From Parcubacteria group bacterium GW2011_GWD2_38_12 (lineage in GTDB: Bacteria; Patescibacteriota; Minisyncoccia; GWC2-36-17), in assembly GCA_000992345.1 (NCBI GenBank), contig LBUA01000004.1:1-44194 (forward strand): a stretch of DNA of 44,194 nt. Direction: 5' to 3'. A program made the translations under genes and the position numbers. Below are positions 25,645 through 32,903 of the stretch, one piece after another. The stretch's first letter is position 1. Every line of letters starts with the position of its first letter. Under the pieces are notes generated by a model. The model did not search any database, was not told the DNA's origin, and saw only the letters and a program-made list of their open reading frames with translations.

Positions 25645-26031
25645 TCAATGTCCTCCTATTGTCAGTAAAACATTATTAAAGCTTTTCCCCTCTGTCTTTA
25701 TAATATGACTGGGATTGGCAAGTATAATCTTTTTGTCATAAATATGCAACAAAGCAAACGCCATGCCAAAATCAAAAATCGACCCCTGCGAATTTCCACT
25801 CCACCAAATATGCACTTCTCTTGAATTCAATATGGCATTAAAATTATCTTTGCAAATCCTCAATCCAATATCATCCGCTTGATTCGTATCCTTAAGCGGC
25901 CAGTAGATTTTTAATCTGCGCCCCTCAAGACTGGAAATATACTTTTTAATATCTTCTCTTTCCTCTTCGGTAATATCTCTAACCGGACATATCAAAAAAA
26001 CATCATGCAAAAATTTTCTCTTAGCATTCAT
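25645..26031 (-). CDS. Nucleoside 2-deoxyribosyltransferase-like protein
   Basis: 128 residues with a pattern of the nucleoside deoxyribosyltransferase / TIR-like fold: VFLICPVRD near the start, YWPLKDTNQ, DNFNAILNSREVHIWW, and GSIFDFGMAFAL, where family members carry a conserved Gly-Ser and an acidic residue. It may bind or cleave a nucleotide. GGGGAGGAGT precedes the ATG. Together with the small membrane protein it forms a two-gene cassette next to a duplicated end of tRNA-Trp, which suggests acquisition. Such pairs sometimes act in defence, but nothing here proves it. Confidence 0.65.
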   Translation of the reverse strand: MNAKRKFLHDVFLICPVRDITEEEREDIKKYISSLEGRRLKIYWPLKDTNQADDIGLRICKDNFNAILNSREVHIWWSGNSQGSIFDFGMAFALLHIYDKKIILANPSHIIKTEGKSFNNVLLTIGGH

Positions 26032-26085
26032 CTGTTACTCCTCCCCTATTTTCGCTTTTTTAAATAACAACATCATCCCAATCAA

Positions 26086-26288
26086 CTGGCGGGGGCTGTA
26101 GGAATCGCCTCTCCTTTTAGTCGAGACGCACTATTTTTAATTCAATCGTTTCACTCTTGAGAAAAATAGGCGCCTACAGTTCAATTCCTACCAATATCCT
26201 ACCAAATACAAAAACATAGAGCAAAGCCATCTAATAAATAGAACCAAAATGATTTTGTCCTATGTTCTGGCGGGGGCTGTAGGAATCG
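26086..26288. repeat. 22-bp direct repeat of the tRNA-Trp 3' end
   Basis: Positions 26086-26107 and 26267-26288 are identical over 22 bp (CTGGCGGGGGCTGTAGGAAT and two more). The second copy is the tRNA-Trp CCA end, acceptor and half T-arm. The 180 bp between hold no gene; CTGTAGG and CCTACAG there form an inverted repeat. Looks like an old attachment-site duplication. Confidence 0.8.
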
Positions 26289-26341
26289 AACCCACAACAG
26301 CGGTTTTGGAGACCGCAGTTATACCATTTAACTAAACCCCC
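26268..26341 (-). tRNA. tRNA-Trp (CCA)
   Basis: Acceptor GGGGGTT/AGCCCCC, anticodon stem GCGGT/ACCGC, loop CTCCAAA giving CCA, discriminator G, encoded CCA tail. A strong hairpin (26346-26365, CCGCGCGC-TTTA-GCGCGCGG) lies 5 bp before its 5' end. Confidence 0.95.
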
Positions 26342-26423
26342 AAAACCGCGCGCTTTAGCGCGCGGAATTTTCAATATCTAATCCGCCAACTGGCAAACCA
26401 ACTTTCAAACGAAATCCAATCAA

Positions 26424-26582
26424 TTATTTTTTCCCCTCTTTGTGCGCTGTGTGTTTTCTGCACTTTTTGCAATATTTGGAAAATTCCAATTTATTTTGAA
26501 CAGCTTTTTTATTTCTAGTTGTCCAATAATTAATTTCCTTGCACACGGGACATTGCATTTTAGCAATATGCGGTTGTGGCAT
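26424..26582 (-). CDS. rpmG: 50S ribosomal protein L33
   Basis: 52 residues: MPQPHIAKMQCPVCKEINYW, TTRNKKA, LEFSKYCKKCRKHTAHKEGKK. The two C-x2-C pairs (11-14 and 38-41) bind zinc and the pattern is that of bacterial L33. It sits between tRNA-Thr and tRNA-Trp, the usual order around this gene in many bacteria. It was too short for a length-based gene call. Confidence 0.93.
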   Translation of the reverse strand: MPQPHIAKMQCPVCKEINYWTTRNKKAVQNKLEFSKYCKKCRKHTAHKEGKK

Positions 26583-26663
26583 TTATTTCAAACTCATAAC
26601 TTATAACTTATAACAAATTTATTAGTTATGGGTTATTAGTTATGGGTTATTATTTATTTATTA

Positions 26664-26925
26664 AGCCGATGGCCAGAATTGAACTGGCGACCTACTCCTT
26701 CATTTACACCTTTGTTTTTAAAATATGCATATCAAAGGATTAGACTGTATCTTTCCGCCTGAAGCGGACCCTTGTCAGTCGTTCGGGCGCGTTATTTCAC
26801 GCCACGGTCTGAACCATGCATTAGGTCTTTAACCGTTATTCGGGATTCACTGTAAAATTACTTTTACGGTGGGCAGAAAATAATAACTCTACCATGGAGT
26901 TGCTCTACCCCTGAGCTACATCGGC
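26664..26925 (-). tRNA. tRNA-Thr (GGT) interrupted by an intron
   Basis: The exons are 26891-26925 and 26664-26700. Joined they give acceptor GCCGATG/CATCGGC, D-arm GCTC/GAGC, anticodon stem ACTCC/GGAGT, loop ATGGTAA (anticodon GGT), T-arm GCCAG/CTGGC, no encoded CCA; 72 nt in all. The break lies after the third anticodon base. The start of the gene overlaps the stop of an upstream nuclease gene by 10 bp. Confidence 0.92.
26701..26890 (-). ncRNA. Group I intron (190 nt) in tRNA-Thr anticodon loop
   Basis: The 5' exon ends in T and the intron ends in G, as group I introns require. Near the 3' end AAGATACAGTCTA resembles the conserved S element (P7 3' strand) and can pair by GTCT with AGAC in the R-like TTCAGACCG. 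A P8-like hairpin TCCGC-TTCA-GGCGGA stands before S, and an early GTAAAA-GT-AATTTTAC hairpin could be P2. It carries no reading frame. P1 pairing is not clear to me. Confidence 0.75.
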
Positions 26926-27509
26926 AATATGTTAACTAATAAATTTCTCAATTTAACATTACAATAATAAACTGTCATTACGCCATATTTACTTTTTTTC
27001 TTATATATCCCAAGCGCTCCTGTCCTTGTAATCATCGGTTTATATATCTGCTCTTTCTTAATCCCAAGTTCTTTTATCCAAAAATTCCGTGCTTCATTTA
27101 TATCAATATCTGAAAAAATATGCAAATGAAATTTCATATCTTCCTTCTTAATATTAAAAAACTTTATTAAAAAATCAATAAATATTTTCAACAATTTTGA
27201 ATCCGAATTACCCAACCTTACCGTATTTTTATTCGCCTTATTCCCCTCTCCCCAATACAATCCCACCCCCATCCCAAACAATTTTGCTTCTTCTAAATTT
27301 TTTGGCGGGACAAACTTAAAGGGATCGCCGTTTGGATTATTTTTAATATAAATAGCTTCACTGATAGTTCTTTTGATAATTTTATAATGCTGCAGCCAAT
27401 AATTAACTTTATTATTTGAACATTTTAAAATCTTTGCAATTTCCGGAACCGACTTACGCCCTACAATATAATATTTGTTTAATAATTTGACCTGTATTCC
27501 TTTTCTCAT
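26916..27509 (-). CDS. LAGLIDADG-like homing endonuclease with N-terminal HTH
   Basis: 197 residues. The first 45 form a helix-turn-helix (RKSVPEIAKILKCSNNKVNYWLQHY). Then GVGLYWGEG (about 81-89) resembles a diverged LAGLIDADG helix with its terminal acidic residue; VRLGNSDSKLLKIFIDFL follows as in CPR homing-type nucleases. The gene ends inside tRNA-Thr(GGT): its codons ILPM and the TAG stop are the first bases of the tRNA. So a free-standing nuclease sits on the 5' end of the tRNA that carries the group I intron, as expected for collaborative homing. Family assignment is moderate. Confidence 0.72.
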   Translation of the reverse strand: MRKGIQVKLLNKYYIVGRKSVPEIAKILKCSNNKVNYWLQHYKIIKRTISEAIYIKNNPNGDPFKFVPPKNLEEAKLFGMGVGLYWGEGNKANKNTVRLGNSDSKLLKIFIDFLIKFFNIKKEDMKFHLHIFSDIDINEARNFWIKELGIKKEQIYKPMITRTGALGIYKKKSKYGVMTVYYCNVKLRNLLVNILPM

Positions 27510-27689
27510 ATAGATATTATAATCATTTTTTATATTTTGGTCAAACTATTTCTATTTAAATAACTACTTACACAAAAAACTTAACGTTTTTAAATAGTCC
27601 CAAACACACCACCATTAACCACATAAAAGATAAGCAGAGGCTATACAGATAACAATCTCAAATTTTTCTAAATAGCAAATCCTGCGCAA

Positions 27690-27799
27690 TCAAATCCAAT
27701 TAGCGCGCGCTAAAAACCAAGTAATAACAGTGGCCATTAATAATCCCATAATAATTACTAAAGATCGAGGACCACCTGTCGCCAATACAAAAACACCAC
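27690..27799 (-). other. Out-of-frame continuation of the membrane protein gene
   Basis: After the TGA of the upstream frame, the -1 frame reads LSGVFVLATGGPRSLVIIMGLLMATVITWFLARANWI and stops at 27690: two more hydrophobic stretches. The shift point is a run of seven T (minus strand) just before the stop. The bases down to 27510 beyond it, and those between 27510 and 27690, contain no other gene. Confidence 0.65.
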
Positions 27800-28237
27800 T
27801 CAAAAAAATCCCAATGGAAATCCTGCTATAAACCAAAACAAAAATCGTTTAAGTGTTACCGAACGAGGTGCTAAATTCTGAGGTATAGTACTTACAATCA
27901 ATTCATTTTGATCTAGATCTACAAGATTTATCAATAAACGACGAACCAACCAAACAATAGGCAACCCAATCATAAATCCATACACTAGCATTATTACCAT
28001 ATTGAATCCCCCCTTAAAATCATCCCCTGCTACCACCACAAGAAGAGCAAATAACATCACTAATAAAAATGCACTTGCCAACAAAACCGCTCGCACTCCA
28101 TAATAACGGTACCACTGCATAAAATTAAGTGTATATACAAAATCACGATATATAATACTCACAATAAAATAGCTAAATAATCCTACAAAAATTGTATAAA
28201 AATAGAAATTTTCCAAAAAATTCTCTAAGTAACTCAT
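27800..28237 (-). CDS. Multi-pass membrane protein, possibly frameshifted
   Basis: 145 residues with four hydrophobic segments (about 12-28, 48-70, 80-102, 132-145). No known family recognised. The last helix is cut off in the middle (WFIAGFPLGFF, stop) at a T7 run; one more T or a -1 ribosomal slip would add 37 residues that complete that helix and add another. Either a sequencing/phase-variation indel or a real frameshift. No Shine-Dalgarno. Confidence 0.7.
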   Translation of the reverse strand: MSYLENFLENFYFYTIFVGLFSYFIVSIIYRDFVYTLNFMQWYRYYGVRAVLLASAFLLVMLFALLVVVAGDDFKGGFNMVIMLVYGFMIGLPIVWLVRRLLINLVDLDQNELIVSTIPQNLAPRSVTLKRFLFWFIAGFPLGFF

Positions 28238-28280
28238 TGTTTCTATTGATCAGATTATAATTATTAACCTGTTGTGTCTT

Positions 28281-28366
28281 GGTGCGGAGAGCAGGATTTG
28301 AACCTGCGAAGCCCGAAGGGCGACAGATTTACAGTCTGTTGCGATTGACCACTCCGCCATCTCCGC
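28281..28366 (-). tRNA. tRNA-Tyr (GTA)
   Basis: Class II tRNA: acceptor GCGGAGA/TCTCCGC, anticodon arm CAGACTGTAAATCTG with GTA, long variable arm, encoded CCA. Confidence 0.95.
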
Positions 28367-28461
28367 ATTCTTAACTTATAACCATCAACACTTAACCATT
28401 AACAAATAAAATTGGCGATATTACAATGGGGAATAATTGTAACAGGTTAACTGTTAACGCA

Positions 28462-28537
28462 TGGAGCCACCCGTCGGATTCGAACCGACGACCCACAGTT
28501 TACAAAACTGTTGCTCTGCCAACTGAGCTAGGGTGGC
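28462..28537 (-). tRNA. tRNA-Thr (TGT)
   Basis: Acceptor GCCACCC/GGGTGGC, anticodon stem ACAGT/ACTGT, loop TTTGTAA giving TGT, T-loop TTCGAAT, encoded CCA. With tRNA-Thr(GGT) and (CGT) it is the third threonine tRNA in the window. Confidence 0.95.
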
Positions 28538-28598
28538 TTGCATTATATAATTTATATACAAAATATCAATGTTTGTCTACTATATTTATGTATTTGCT

Positions 28599-28646
28599 AC
28601 AATAAATAATCCGTCCCTCTATGCAATGGAACGGATTATTTATTGT
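28599..28646 (-). terminator. Long hairpin after the 28666 gene
   Basis: ACAATAAATAATCCGT and its exact complement flank a 16-nt loop. It lies directly downstream of the minus-strand membrane protein gene; a clear T-run is missing. Confidence 0.55.
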
Positions 28647-28665
28647 GCTATTTTCAATGTCTTTG

Positions 28666-29076
28666 CTAAATTTTTGTTTCTCTATTTTCTGCATTATCTT
28701 CACCATCGCAAGTCACAAACGAAGCAATTTGATTATCAGTATCTATTTCATCAATATCTGGCGCCCCATATTTATCGTGATGAAGTTTTTTATTTAAAAA
28801 TTCTGTCCAAATATGCGCTTTATTATGAATTTTTAAAGATACTATCTTGAGTCGCATCAATCTCTTATTGGAGCTCATTAGAAAACCAATTCTGATCTTG
28901 TCCAATTGAGAGGGGAATTCATTCCTTTTTCTATCTAAGAAATTAATAAATGTTTCTTTATATTCCAATGATTCTTCGGGCAACGCCATTACAATAGGCA
29001 TTTTTCTGGCAATCAGAAAAATTATACCCGCGAAGCTCGATATAAATGAAACCCATAATATCAATTCTACGATCAT
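28666..29076 (-). CDS. Hypothetical membrane-anchored protein
   Basis: 136 residues: N-terminal helix (about 3-25, VELILWVSFISSFAGIIFLIA), then a basic cytoplasmic part (RNEFPSQLDKIRIGFLMSSNKRLMRLK) and an acidic tail (IDEIDTDN). No motif recognised. It lies between tRNA-Thr(TGT) and tsf on the same strand. Small anchored proteins with acidic tails are common in CPR genomes. Confidence 0.65.
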   Translation of the reverse strand: MIVELILWVSFISSFAGIIFLIARKMPIVMALPEESLEYKETFINFLDRKRNEFPSQLDKIRIGFLMSSNKRLMRLKIVSLKIHNKAHIWTEFLNKKLHHDKYGAPDIDEIDTDNQIASFVTCDGEDNAENRETKI

Positions 29077-29119
29077 TGATAATAATTTTATTGATTATGC
29101 TTGATAATTATAATTCCGC

Positions 29120-29707
29120 TTATAATTCATATCTCGTAAATCTCGCAACTTCTATATTCTCCCCTATTTTTGCTATATATTCAGTAATTAATTCTCTGGT
29201 GGTTTGATTGGGATTCTTAACAAACGGCTGCTCAAATAAACAAATTTCAGAAAATCTTTTCTTCATTTTACCATCAACCATTTCCTCCTTAATATTAGCA
29301 GGTTTATTAATATCTGCAACTTGAGCCATAAAAATATTTCTCTCTTCATCTAATATTTCCTGCGGGATATCTTCCGGCTTTAGATATTTTGGAGACATAG
29401 CCGCAATGTGCATCGCAAGCTCATGAGTTAAATTTATAAAATCAGAATTCTTCGCCACAAAATCAGTCTCGCATCGAAGTTCAATCAATACGCCGATTCT
29501 TTTATTGGGATGAATATAGGAATCTATAATCCCCGCACTAGTCGCCCTTACTCCCTTTTTCTCGGCAATAATCCGTCCCCTCTTTTTCAAAATATCTATC
29601 GCCTCTTTTTCATCGCCATTTGATTCTTCAAGAGCTTTCTTGCAATCAAGTATTGAAGATCCTGTTTTTACTCTTAGATTCTGTATTTGTTCAATGGAAA
29701 TTGCCAT
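29120..29707 (-). CDS. tsf: Translation elongation factor Ts
   Basis: Exchanges GDP for GTP on EF-Tu. UBA-like N-terminus (SIEQIQNLRVKTGSSILDCKKALEES), ECRCETDFVAKN-type core (RCETDFVAKNSDF), and the C-terminal GENIEVARFTRYEL. At 195 residues it is the short form. ATG 29707 (MAISIEQ) is chosen; four extra codons upstream border a palindrome. It follows rpsB, the universal order. Confidence 0.95.
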   Translation of the reverse strand: MAISIEQIQNLRVKTGSSILDCKKALEESNGDEKEAIDILKKRGRIIAEKKGVRATSAGIIDSYIHPNKRIGVLIELRCETDFVAKNSDFINLTHELAMHIAAMSPKYLKPEDIPQEILDEERNIFMAQVADINKPANIKEEMVDGKMKKRFSEICLFEQPFVKNPNQTTRELITEYIAKIGENIEVARFTRYEL

Positions 29708-29720
29708 GCCATAAATCATA

Positions 29721-29768
29721 AAGCATGAAATATGAAGTCAGCCGTGGCTGATTCCATATTTCATGCTT
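29721..29768. repeat. CCGCC-type palindrome, copy 5 (core CAGCC/GGCTG)
   Basis: 23-bp arms with two mismatches around GT: AAGCATGAAATATGAAG..CAGCC / GGCTG..CATATTTCATGCTT. It fills the rpsB-tsf spacer. The arm word CATGAAATATGAAG resembles that of copy 2. Confidence 0.85.
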
Positions 29769-29792
29769 CGTGTTGCGTGATTGTATTTTGTA

Positions 29793-30533
29793 TTATTGAG
29801 TAATAGCCTCTGCTACTTTTTCTTGAGTAACAGCTTCGGTAATTTTTTCCAGAATAAATTTAATAGACTCTATTGATTCAGAATTCGCGGGTATGGGATA
29901 AGTCACTCTTGTCGGATCAGAATCGGTATTTACAATAGCGATGATGGGGACTTTGGTTTTAATCGCTTCATTGATTGTCCACTTGTGGGCAGCGGCATCA
30001 ACAACGAAAATAGCATCTGGCAATTTTTTTAAATTTTTAATGCCATTAAAATTATGGAATAATTCCGCTAATTCTTTTTCAAATTGAAGCTGCTCTTTCT
30101 TGGTATATTTTGTCAAATCACCGGAATTCTTTCTTTTTTCAAGATCCAAAAAATACTCGATCCTCTTTAAAATTGTATTGATATTAGTCAATGTGCCGCC
30201 AAGCCATCTTTCTTCCACGTAAGGCATATCGCATTTAATAGCAGCCTCTTTGATTAAGAGTTTTGCCGGCATTTTCGTGGCAACAAATAAAATCGTGCCT
30301 TTATTTTTTGCGATTGTTTTTATATATTCCAGAGATTCGTTTAATTTAGCAATGGTTTTTTCGAGATTGATGATCTGCAAATTATGACGAGTGCCAAAGA
30401 TAAAATTCTTCATCTTGGGATGGCTTTTTGATTTCATTTTTCCGATATAAACTCCCCTCTTTATCATCTCGTTGATGATTGCCGGAGAAATATCTGATGA
30501 AATATTTTCTTTTATTTGGGTATCGTTTGCCAT
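29793..30533 (-). CDS. rpsB: 30S ribosomal protein S2
   Basis: Small-subunit protein. Recognised by GVYIGKMKSKSHPKMKNFIFG, NKGTILFVATKMPAK, YVEERWLGGTLTNINTI, PDAIFVVDAAAHKWTINEA and IAIVNTDSDPTRVTYPIPANSES. Length 246 is normal. There is no Shine-Dalgarno; the leader (30551-30620) is a dispersed repeat that also precedes rplY. Confidence 0.96.
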   Translation of the reverse strand: MANDTQIKENISSDISPAIINEMIKRGVYIGKMKSKSHPKMKNFIFGTRHNLQIINLEKTIAKLNESLEYIKTIAKNKGTILFVATKMPAKLLIKEAAIKCDMPYVEERWLGGTLTNINTILKRIEYFLDLEKRKNSGDLTKYTKKEQLQFEKELAELFHNFNGIKNLKKLPDAIFVVDAAAHKWTINEAIKTKVPIIAIVNTDSDPTRVTYPIPANSESIESIKFILEKITEAVTQEKVAEAITQ

Positions 30534-30550
30534 ACTACATAAACTACATA

Positions 30551-30620
30551 AAGCTTGAAACTTGAAACATAAAACATTTGCAAAGATTCAAGATATGAGA
30601 TTTAAGTTTTAAAATATAAG
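30551..30620 (-). repeat. Dispersed leader repeat, copy upstream of rpsB
   Basis: Begins AAGCTTGAAACTTGAA and contains AAAGATTCAAG and GATTTAAGTTT. About 70 bp, closely similar to 35168-35237 upstream of rplY, same orientation and similar distance from the start codon. Confidence 0.8.
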
Positions 30621-30656
30621 TTATTAGTTAAATAATTATACATAAAAATTAAAACA

Positions 30657-30685
30657 TTGCAATAGTTCCAATCGTTTGATACCAT
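30657..30685 (+). promoter_or_regulatory. Possible promoter for the 30737 gene
   Basis: TTGCAA (30657-30662), 17-bp spacer, TACCAT (30680-30685). Each box has four of six consensus bases. Confidence 0.4.
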
Positions 30686-30736
30686 GCTGTTAAATACGGA
30701 TAAAAACAGTTCTTTCAAAAGGGAGGTGAGGGATAA

Positions 30737-31339
30737 ATGCCGACAGACAATTATGACTGCAAATTATGCAAGTTGCCTTTTCGCTTTATTTGTTCATCCA
30801 AATTCTGCCTTGATGAGTGGGTATTTAAAATATCCGGCGTTACCCCGCACAATAAAGAACTTCGCGACAACATAGATTGGTTCTATCTAGCGCTCTGGAT
30901 AACCAGCATTGGATATCAGGCCTTGTTACTTTTGTGTTTTTTTATCTATCCTGATTTGATTTTTACGATAAAATTACACAACGAATTTGAAATATCATTC
31001 TCAAAAATTCTTAATTTACTGGCTGGATCATATATCACCGCGGTTGGCGGATATGGAATATTCAACGTCATTCATCGCCATAATCTCCGCCCGAAGAATG
31101 ATCAACGTTATCGCAACATCAAGGTTTCGGATGAAAAAAGAAAAAGACGCAATGGTCACAGATTTATTATTTATTGGTGGCTAAATTTCCTAATAATGTT
31201 TCTCGCAATAATATTCTGGGACTTTAAAGGGGGGATTTTGAATGGCAGAGAAGGACCAGAAACAACATCACTCGTAATCGCCATTGACTGCTTGGTCCTG
31301 GCGATAGGACTTAGATATGCAAAGGAAAGGTGGAAATAA
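30737..31339 (+). CDS. Membrane protein with N-terminal zinc-knuckle-like motif
   Basis: 200 residues. The N-terminus has CKLCKLPFRFIC and a further Cys (SSKFC), possibly a zinc site. Four hydrophobic segments follow (about 50-75, 88-110, 145-165, 178-195). GGGAGGTGAGG precedes the ATG, a strong Shine-Dalgarno like other accessory genes here. It is read on the plus strand between minus-strand rpsB and the plus-strand rpmE-prfA pair and has its own terminator, so it is an independent unit. No family recognised. Confidence 0.75.
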   Translation: MPTDNYDCKLCKLPFRFICSSKFCLDEWVFKISGVTPHNKELRDNIDWFYLALWITSIGYQALLLLCFFIYPDLIFTIKLHNEFEISFSKILNLLAGSYITAVGGYGIFNVIHRHNLRPKNDQRYRNIKVSDEKRKRRNGHRFIIYWWLNFLIMFLAIIFWDFKGGILNGREGPETTSLVIAIDCLVLAIGLRYAKERWK

Positions 31340-31350
31340 TCGGATATAAA

Positions 31351-31390
31351 AAGCCTCCTCCATCAACTGATGGAAGAGGCTTTACTTTTT
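31351..31390 (+). terminator. Rho-independent terminator
   Basis: AGCCTCCTCCATC, short loop, GATGGAAGAGGCT (imperfect stem), then TTTACTTTTTT, right after the 30737 gene. Confidence 0.85.
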
Positions 31391-31439
31391 TATATTTATA
31401 TTATATATTTTATTCATTAAAATTACCGAATCAAAACAT

Positions 31440-31649
31440 ATGAAACAAGATATCCATCCGAAATATTACGAGAAAGCAAAAGCAATATGCGCTTGCGGCA
31501 ATAAATTTGAAATTGGATCAACAAAACCGGAAATTCATATTGAAATTTGCGGCGCTTGCCATCCTTTTTATACTGGCAAAGAAAAAATGATTGATACCGC
31601 CGGACGCGTGGAAAAATTCAAGAAAAGAATGGAGAAAAAGAAAAAATAA
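31440..31649 (+). CDS. rpmE: 50S ribosomal protein L31
   Basis: 69 residues, [50 protein letters not shown]. The cysteines CACG and CGAC make it the zinc-binding L31 type. It stands 8 bp before prfA, the same pair as in many bacteria. No Shine-Dalgarno. Confidence 0.95.
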   Translation: MKQDIHPKYYEKAKAICACGNKFEIGSTKPEIHIEICGACHPFYTGKEKMIDTAGRVEKFKKRMEKKKK

Positions 31650-31657
31650 ACTTCAAT

Positions 31658-32728
31658 ATGAATGGCGCGTTGGAGAAAATAAAATCGGAATATCAGGAAT
31701 TAACAAAAAAGCTCAGCGACCCTGAGCTTTTTTCAGATTTAAAAAAATCGCAGGAAATATTGAAAAAACATTCAGAGCTCAAGAAAATTATTGAACTAGA
31801 CGAACAAATAAACAATAACTCCAAAACAATAAAAGAAAATGAGGACTTGTTGGCATCAGAAAGAGACGAGGAAATTTTAAAAATGGTAAATGAAGAAATA
31901 AATAACCTAAAAAATAAAAAAGATAATCTGGAAAAGGAATTAAAAAATATCCTTCATCCTGACGAAACAAGCAAATATAAAAATATTATCGTAGAAATCC
32001 GCGCGGGCACAGGCGGAGACGAAGCAGCGCTCTTTGCCAATAATTTATTCAAAATGTATTCGAAATACGCCCAATCAAAGGGTTGGGATGCCACAATTAT
32101 TGATTCCAGCCAAACTGATATCGGTGGATTTAAAGAAGTGATTTTTGAAATATCCGGCAGAGGCGCTTACTCGGATCTACAATACGAAAGCGGAGTCCAT
32201 AGAGTGCAACGAGTTCCGGGAACAGAAAAATCTGGCCGCATCCACACCTCTACTGCATCTGTCGCAATATTGCCGGAAGTCGAAGAAGAAGATGTTACCA
32301 TAAAAAATGATGATATTTTAATGGAAACATATCGCGCCGGCGGGCCCGGGGGGCAAAATGTCAATAAAGTGGAAACAGCTGTGCGTCTAATTCATAAACC
32401 AACCGGCATTATTGTCGCTTGCCAGGTAGAGCGGTCGCAGGCTAGAAACCGAGAAAGGGCGATGAAGATATTGCAATCAAAAATAACTCAAGAGCAAAAA
32501 GAAAAACAGGCAATGGAGCAAGGCCAGCTCCGTAAAAGCCAAATCGGAACAGCCGACAGATCAGAAAAGATTCGCACCTATAACTTCCCACAAGACAGAG
32601 TCACTGATCATCGCATTAAAGAAAGTTGGCACGGATTGGATAAAATAATGGCCGGAGAATTATCAGTTATGATCCAATCTCTTAAGGAAAAAATGCTGAT
32701 TTTATCCATTAGCGAAACGAGTAATTAA
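31658..32728 (+). CDS. prfA: Peptide chain release factor 1
   Basis: Releases the peptide at UAA and UAG. The GGQ motif is at about residues 231-233 (GGPGGQNVN) and the anticodon-like PxT motif is PGT at about 187-189 ([14 protein letters not shown]) where most family members have PAT or PVT. Length 356 is normal. Operon with rpmE (8 bp apart). A long imperfect inverted repeat (32737-32755 with 32833-32851, TACCCAGCACATAAT-like) follows the stop. Confidence 0.95.
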   Translation: MNGALEKIKSEYQELTKKLSDPELFSDLKKSQEILKKHSELKKIIELDEQINNNSKTIKENEDLLASERDEEILKMVNEEINNLKNKKDNLEKELKNILHPDETSKYKNIIVEIRAGTGGDEAALFANNLFKMYSKYAQSKGWDATIIDSSQTDIGGFKEVIFEISGRGAYSDLQYESGVHRVQRVPGTEKSGRIHTSTASVAILPEVEEEDVTIKNDDILMETYRAGGPGGQNVNKVETAVRLIHKPTGIIVACQVERSQARNRERAMKILQSKITQEQKEKQAMEQGQLRKSQIGTADRSEKIRTYNFPQDRVTDHRIKESWHGLDKIMAGELSVMIQSLKEKMLILSISETSN

Positions 32729-32736
32729 AAACGGAT

Positions 32737-32851
32737 ACCCAGCACATAATCTTATATTCTCTCTTCTTGCAATTTATGGGATTATTAAAATAATAAAATA
32801 AAGATTTTTTAAATTAACGAACCAAGCGTAAAATTATGTACTGGGTAAGGT
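32737..32851. repeat. Spaced inverted repeat after prfA
   Basis: TACCCAGCACATAAT and ATTATGTACTGGGTA pair with one mismatch across an AT-rich 80-bp centre. May form the transcript end of prfA; no T-run. Confidence 0.6.
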
Positions 32852-32903
32852 TTTGCAACAAAAAATTATTCTCCCGATGGCTCGAATTTTTTGGACAAAG
32901 CCC

